From the NCBI GenBank assembly GCA_913054425.1, contig CAJXJG010000047.1:1-10249 (forward strand): 10,249 nt of DNA, in the 5' to 3' direction. Each line of letters opens with the position of its first letter. Positions within the stretch are counted from its first letter, which is position 1. Positions 6,557 through 10,249 of the stretch are shown piece after piece. The position numbers and the translations under genes were made by a program. Origin of the DNA: an uncultured Fidelibacterota bacterium (GTDB lineage: Bacteria > Fidelibacterota > Marinisomatia > Marinisomatales > UBA8229). The notes beneath the pieces are model-generated. The model saw only the letters and a program-made list of their open reading frames with translations, was not told the origin of the DNA and did not search any database.

Positions 6557-7849
6557 TCAATATATCAAAAATCGCTTCCTGAATTCGCTGAATCGCATTA
6601 CATCATGAAACCATAAAGGGGGTAAATAATCAGCTGGTTTTTTTTGTGCAACAAATATCCTTAAAACATTCGATCCATATAATCTATCGATGTAATCATT
6701 TGGAGCCCATTGAAACTCCCGCGGATATAGATATTTTGTAGTGATAATAATAGCAGTAGCTGTTCCCAAAGGGTCAAATTCATTTCTATCTGTTATTTCA
6801 ATTTCAATCCCATTGCAAAATTCATTGAGGTGTAGAGGGATAAATTTCATGCCCTGTCGATTCAATGGTTTGTATTGGACAACTGAAAAACGCACACCGG
6901 ATAAACTCAAAGCATTTAACTTTTCCATTAAATGCTGGCCGGATAACCAGGGTGCTCCAACTCTTAAGTATGGTTTATCCGTCCCATGACCAACGTTAAG
7001 GTTCGTTCCTTTAAATAGTGCCATTCCTGAAAATGCTAATAAAGTCTCTAAGTCAAAAATGTCCGGTGCTGGTTTAACCCAGGGTAATCCTGTTTCATTA
7101 AACCAATAATCTCGTTTCCAGTTTACTATGGGAATTACAGTAAGATCAACACGGGCAAGATTCTTTGCCCAGCCCATCTCGTTCACCATTAAAATAAATT
7201 CTCCAATTGTAAACCCGTGTCGAATTGGAACAAGATGATATCCTTCAAAAGACTGATATGCAGGACGAACTACAGGTCCATCGATCACATCACCACGCAG
7301 AGGATTTGGGCGGTCAAGAATTAATATCGGGATATTTTTTTTTGAAGCAGTTTCCATTATTTTTGTGATTGTTGTGATAAAAGTGGAATACCTGACACCT
7401 GTATCTTGGATATCCACAAGAATAAGGTCAATACCTATTAAAGATTCTTCAGGCGGATAAATATGTTTTCCAAATAAATCAATTATTTTTGCTCCTGTCG
7501 TAGGATCAATATTTTTCTCTTTCGTAAAAAGTTTTAATCTCTTATTCCCACTTCCAAATAATCCAAACTCTGGGGCAAAGAGAGTTTTTACTTTAATTCC
7601 ATTAGATGCTAAAATATCTAACAGATGTATTCCATTTCGATTAACAGATGTCTGATTACACAGAACAGCAATCTTTTTCCCCTGTAATGGAGCCATATCT
7701 AATTGTTCCATGATATCAAGGCCGGTGAAAACGTATGGAGCAAAAGAAAAATCAGGGATTTTTTCAATTTTGCTGTATCGATATTCCTGTGCAAACAAGA
7801 AAATGGGGACAAACAACAATACTGCTACTTTTATTAATCGATCATACAT
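6557..7849 (-). CDS. NamZ-type exo-beta-N-acetylmuramidase homologue (DUF1343, GH171), diverged
   Basis: The DUF1343 family includes NamZ of Bacillus and Tannerella, which release MurNAc from the ends of peptidoglycan glycans. This 430-residue protein has a signal peptide (MYDRLIKVAVLLFVPIFLFA), so it acts in the periplasm or outside. Family blocks are in order: VLCNQTSVN (62-70), FAPEFGLFG (91-99), DLILVDIQDTGVRYSTF (141-157), ILDRPNPLRGDVIDGPVV (177-194), PIRHGFTIGE (208-217), LPWVKPAPDIFDLETL (255-270) and LFKGTNLNVGHGTDKPYLRVGAPW (278-301). Compared with the usual family text three positions differ: PEHG is PEFG here, EGTN is KGTN, GRGT is GHGT. Glu94 of PExG is kept. Activity is therefore likely but specificity uncertain. 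The gene overlaps the symporter stop by 8 bp and is followed at once by the barrel gene. The family call is sure; the reaction is by homology. Confidence 0.9.
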   Translation of the reverse strand: MYDRLIKVAVLLFVPIFLFAQEYRYSKIEKIPDFSFAPYVFTGLDIMEQLDMAPLQGKKIAVLCNQTSVNRNGIHLLDILASNGIKVKTLFAPEFGLFGSGNKRLKLFTKEKNIDPTTGAKIIDLFGKHIYPPEESLIGIDLILVDIQDTGVRYSTFITTITKIMETASKKNIPILILDRPNPLRGDVIDGPVVRPAYQSFEGYHLVPIRHGFTIGEFILMVNEMGWAKNLARVDLTVIPIVNWKRDYWFNETGLPWVKPAPDIFDLETLLAFSGMALFKGTNLNVGHGTDKPYLRVGAPWLSGQHLMEKLNALSLSGVRFSVVQYKPLNRQGMKFIPLHLNEFCNGIEIEITDRNEFDPLGTATAIIITTKYLYPREFQWAPNDYIDRLYGSNVLRIFVAQKKPADYLPPLWFHDVMRFSEFRKRFLIY

Positions 7850-9281
7850 GCTGTCTAAAGAAAATTAAATCTACTGAATATGTTATTGCAAGATTCGTTA
7901 CAACAGAAAAACTGATAAACCATGTCCAAGCTAATCCCAATTCCCTCAAGAGAAAAACAATAACAACACTGGAAACTAAGCCAATAATTAAACTTATTGA
8001 ATGGAATGAACGTTTAAATCGGCTCAGGATAAAAAGTCCTAATAAGCCACCATAAGTAAAAGAGGCAATTTCAAGCCCCATATCCACAATAGCTTTGTCG
8101 CTTTCATCAAAGATTAATGCGATGCTAATTAAAACTATAGTCCAAAACAAACTGATAAATCGGGCACTTCTTAATGATCTTCCCTTCCAAAACCAGTCCA
8201 TAATAGTGGACGATGCAAGCGAATTAATGGAAGAACTTAGTGTACTCATTGCAGCTGACAATACTCCCGCCAGTAGAAGACCTTTTAATCCAACTGGAAG
8301 ATACTGCACAATAAACAATGGAAACTCCCTATCTTTTTTCAGCCCAATCTTCTCATCATTTAAAAAAGAAATGTCAATCTGGGTTATATCTAAATTTTGG
8401 AAAAGAGCAAATAATAGAGAGCCAACAAACAAAAATATTAAAAACTGAAAGAACACAAAAATCCCGCTACCTATCATCGCCTTCCGGGCTGCAGAGAGAT
8501 TTCTGGTACTCAATACACGCTGAACCATCATATGGTCAGCACCGTGCGAAGCAAATGATAATAACATTCCACCGATCAAAGAATTAAAAAACATATATGG
8601 TTTTTGGATATCCCAACCAAACTGGATGATTTGGAATTTCCCCTCATCGAAGATATCCTTCACAATGGAAAAAGCCGGTTCGTTAAATTGAAAAAGGATA
8701 AAACCAACTGAAATCAATCCTGTCCCCAGATAGAGAATAAACTGGAAACTGTCAATCCACATGATGGTGCGTATTCCTCCCGAAAGAGTATAAATTCCTG
8801 TCACTACACCAATCACCATAACTGCTGCCGGGAGCGACCACCCGGTAATTACCTGAACAATTACAGCAGTAGCTAAAAACCGGACTCCGTCTGCCAATAC
8901 CCGCGTGATAAGAAAAACTAACGATGCTGTTTTTTGAATTTCCGGACCAAATCTGGCACCCAGCACTTGGTAAATTGAGGTCACCTCATATCGAAAGTAT
9001 TGCGGTAGAAGAAAAATGCTCACTAAAATCCTCCCAAGGATATAACCCAAAGCTAACTGGAGAAAAAACCATTCTCCCCGGAATGCTTTCCCCGGTATAC
9101 TTATAAAAGTCAAGACAGATGTTTCGGTTGCGACAATGGAAAACATGGCAACAACCCAAGGCAGGTTTTTTCCTCCTAGAAAAAAATCTTTTGTTGTTTG
9201 ATTTTTTTTCCCCTGGTAGAGTCCATATACCACCATACTCACCAGAAAAAAAATAATTATCGATATGTCAATAGCATTCAT
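7842..9281 (-). CDS. Sodium:solute symporter (SSS/SSF family)
   Basis: Inner-membrane Na+-coupled importer of 479 residues with about 13 hydrophobic segments. SSS features are visible: TKDFFLGGKNLPWVVAMFS (30-48, loop and first core helix), TLSGGIRTIMWIDSFQ (165-180), SHGADHMMVQRVLSTRNLSAARKA (245-268), and the signature GLLLAGVLSAAMSTLSSSIN with SLASS (334-358), whose Ser-rich helix carries the sodium site in characterised members. The substrate cannot be read from sequence; the overlapping NamZ homologue suggests an amino sugar or muropeptide fragment. The ATG at 9281 has no Shine-Dalgarno; ATTAAAAATTTG ends only 4 nt before it. It is the first gene of the operon with NamZ and the barrel. 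Confidence 0.93.
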   Translation of the reverse strand: MNAIDISIIIFFLVSMVVYGLYQGKKNQTTKDFFLGGKNLPWVVAMFSIVATETSVLTFISIPGKAFRGEWFFLQLALGYILGRILVSIFLLPQYFRYEVTSIYQVLGARFGPEIQKTASLVFLITRVLADGVRFLATAVIVQVITGWSLPAAVMVIGVVTGIYTLSGGIRTIMWIDSFQFILYLGTGLISVGFILFQFNEPAFSIVKDIFDEGKFQIIQFGWDIQKPYMFFNSLIGGMLLSFASHGADHMMVQRVLSTRNLSAARKAMIGSGIFVFFQFLIFLFVGSLLFALFQNLDITQIDISFLNDEKIGLKKDREFPLFIVQYLPVGLKGLLLAGVLSAAMSTLSSSINSLASSTIMDWFWKGRSLRSARFISLFWTIVLISIALIFDESDKAIVDMGLEIASFTYGGLLGLFILSRFKRSFHSISLIIGLVSSVVIVFLLRELGLAWTWFISFSVVTNLAITYSVDLIFFRQHV

Positions 9282-9506
9282 AATACAAATTTTTAATCTC
9301 TCTTTTCCTCATTTTGAAGAATTTTTTTCAGCCAAATCTTCTATGAAATTAAGAATGAAAAAGAAAACAAAATATGTAAACGATATAAACTAAAATAAAC
9401 CAATTCTATTTCCTAATTAGATAACTAGATCCAATTTCTTCAAAATTTAATTTTAATTCTTGTCTTCTCATTTTCAGTATTTATAAACATTTTCCATCCA
9501 ATTATC
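9282..9506. promoter_or_regulatory. Divergent intergenic region with candidate plus-strand promoter
   Basis: This AT-rich gap separates the minus-strand symporter operon from the plus-strand membrane gene and should carry promoters for both. For the plus strand TTGTCT (9460-9465), 16 bp, TATAAA (9482-9487) is a reasonable sigma70-like pair, with a start near 9494 and a very short leader. For the symporter no convincing pair was found. No tRNA or long repeat is present. Confidence 0.35.
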
Positions 9507-9886
9507 ATGACAGATAAAAAGAAAGATCAATCTTTAGGAGGTTTTGCAAAAAAAAAACCAATTTCAAATGGCTCGGGGTCGGTGTTATCATTTTTACACT
9601 CCTCGCTCTCATGCCAACTCCGGAATCCATGGTTTCCAAAGCGGAATCCGATAAAGAAACCAGGGAAACTGAAAAAAAGTCATGGTCTCAGGAAAAGGTG
9701 ATAGAGTACAGCGAAATACGATCCAAAAAAGAAGCTATGCTAGATGCAGTTAACGAAAACTTCAGAGATGATCCAGAACGGGAGGAAGACTTAAAAGAAA
9801 TGATCAACGATTGGGCTGATTTAAAAATAAAGCTGTTTACCGATCGCCGTTCCTGGGTGAGAAATCCTGATAAAGAAACAGAATAA
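9507..9886 (+). CDS. Small single-span membrane protein, read in two frames across an A10 run
   Basis: As given, the frame opening at ATG 9507 (MTDKKKDQSLGGFAKKK) leaves its useful frame at the ten-A run (9548-9557) and stops after 64 residues. The -1 frame continues TNFKWLGVGVIIFTLLAL, a transmembrane helix, then MPTPESMVSKAESDKETRE and a charged, probably helical tail (SQEKVIEYSEIRSKKEAMLD, FRDDPEREEDLKEMINDWAD) to the TAA at 9884-9886. Joined, it would be 126 residues: cytoplasmic basic N-end, one membrane span at about 20-36, and a long charged domain. The frame would be restored by one more A or by a -1 slip. AGGAGG (9536-9541) lies 6 nt before the run, as at programmed -1 sites. Either a sequencing indel, a pseudogene or a programmed slip fits. 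No family was recognised. It stands alone between divergent and convergent neighbours. Confidence 0.7.
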
Positions 9887-9900
9887 ATAATTTCTGAGAT

Positions 9901-9932
9901 AAAAAAAACGGGGTCAGCTGACCCCGTTTTTT
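9901..9932. terminator. Bidirectional intrinsic terminator, perfect 30-bp palindrome
   Basis: The core CGGGGTCAGCTGACCCCG (9909-9926) is its own complement and is flanked by A8 on the left and T6 on the right; the exact palindrome spans 9903-9932. RNA from either strand would give a 7-bp GC-rich stem with an AGCU loop followed by a U-run. It stands 15 nt after the stop of the plus-strand gene and 25 nt after the stop of the minus-strand repeat gene, so it can end both. Confidence 0.95.
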
Positions 9933-9956
9933 ATATTTAAACCTCTCGGCCTATTA

Positions 9957-10249
9957 TTATTTCATTTTCAGTGCTTTCTTTAGTGCTTTTTTGTCACTTT
10001 TCGAAAATTTTACCTTCTTTTTTCCACCTTTTAAGGAAGCAGCGTCTTTAAAACCAAATGCTTTGGCTATCATAGCTTTATCAGCTTTTGATATCTCAAT
10101 AGTAGTTTTCTCACCTTTTAAGGAAGCAGCGTCTTTATAACCAAATGCCTTGGCTACCTGTTTCTTGCCGCCCTTTGACTGACCAATTGCGCCCTTCTCA
10201 CCTTTTAAGGAAGCAGCGTCTTTATAACCAAATGCCTTGGCTACCTGTT
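9957..10249 (-). CDS. Lysine-rich tandem-repeat protein, C-terminal part (start beyond right edge)
   Basis: Partial: 96 codons plus stop are inside the window. Three 29-residue repeats are visible, consensus KKQVAKAFGYKDAASLKGEK followed by a variable segment of about 9 residues (GAIGQSKGG, TTIEISKAD, KKVKFSKSD), ending in KKALKKALKMK and tandem stops TAA TAA TAG. It is very basic, with many Lys and Ala, few acidic residues and no hydrophobic span. AKAFGYKDAASLKG recalls the helix-turn-helix text of phage-type DNA-binding proteins (VAKALGY...), but this is a weak resemblance and nucleic-acid binding is only a guess from charge. The next gene to the left is convergent and shares the terminator. 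Length of the whole protein, start and signal peptide are unknown. Confidence 0.85.
   Translation of the reverse strand, partial: QVAKAFGYKDAASLKGEKGAIGQSKGGKKQVAKAFGYKDAASLKGEKTTIEISKADKAMIAKAFGFKDAASLKGGKKKVKFSKSDKKALKKALKMK
10027..10249 (-). repeat. 87-bp tandem repeats inside the basic protein gene
   Basis: A 24-base core starting at 10027, 10114 and 10201 is identical in all three copies, exactly 87 bp apart. The two right-hand copies are identical over at least 55 bases (10108-10162 and 10195-10249), which is cut only by the window edge. The variable parts between copies differ in both DNA and protein. The pattern fits recent duplication or gene conversion inside a coding region. The 87-bp period keeps the reading frame. 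Confidence 0.95.

Noticed and set aside
6545..6560. TTG start at 6560 for the barrel gene
   Set aside because: The signal peptide begins at the ATG at 6545; TTG would only add five residues ahead of it. It remains possible as a coupled start.
10027..10249. Regular repeats as a CRISPR array
   Set aside because: The 87-bp unit is one open reading frame with related spacers, and the protein repeats in step; unlike CRISPR spacers the inter-core parts are coding and homologous.

Overview
The window looks like a piece of chromosome from an AT-rich, Gram-negative (two-membrane) bacterium, probably of the FCB assemblage (Marinimicrobia, Ignavibacteria or Calditrichota type) rather than Bacteroidota proper. 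The signs are an outer-membrane barrel ending in an aromatic residue, a lipoprotein with carboxypeptidase-regulatory-like and SH3-like modules, a PEGA protein, a TPR protein with a PGxGQ hydrophobic motif, and near absence of Shine-Dalgarno sequences. The first 16S bases read GGACGAACGCTGGCGGCGTGC, unlike the usual Bacteroidota form. The taxonomic call is an inference from short evidence.

Layout: nearly everything is on the minus strand, so transcription runs from right to left. At the left edge lie the first ~48 nt of a 16S rRNA gene (minus) and its leader/promoter region (49-237), which carries a perfect 10-bp-arm inverted repeat. Upstream of it come a TPR protein (238-1266), acetyl-CoA synthetase acs (1383-3320), and a tight cluster of PEGA protein (3388-3849), SH3-type lipoprotein (3846-4820) and hotdog acyl-CoA thioesterase (4777-5172). 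A 65-nt strongly folded element (5214-5278) separates that cluster from a second overlapping operon: outer-membrane barrel (5397-6545), NamZ/DUF1343-family exo-muramidase (6557-7849) and sodium:solute symporter (7842-9281). To the right, a small plus-strand membrane-protein gene (9507-9886) is interrupted at an A10 run. It converges on a basic repeat protein entering from the right edge (9957-10249, minus), with a perfect 30-bp palindromic terminator between them.

Functional reading: the symporter-NamZ-barrel operon looks like a module for cleaving peptidoglycan-derived amino-sugar chains outside the cytoplasm and importing a small product with Na+; the substrate is inferred from NamZ only. 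acs and the thioesterase concern acetate and acyl-CoA, while the lipoprotein and PEGA protein are envelope proteins whose job is unknown. The most unusual items are the A10 frameshift with an AGGAGG just upstream, the 87-bp tandem repeats of the basic protein, the folded element before the thioesterase gene, and the changed signature residues in the NamZ homologue.
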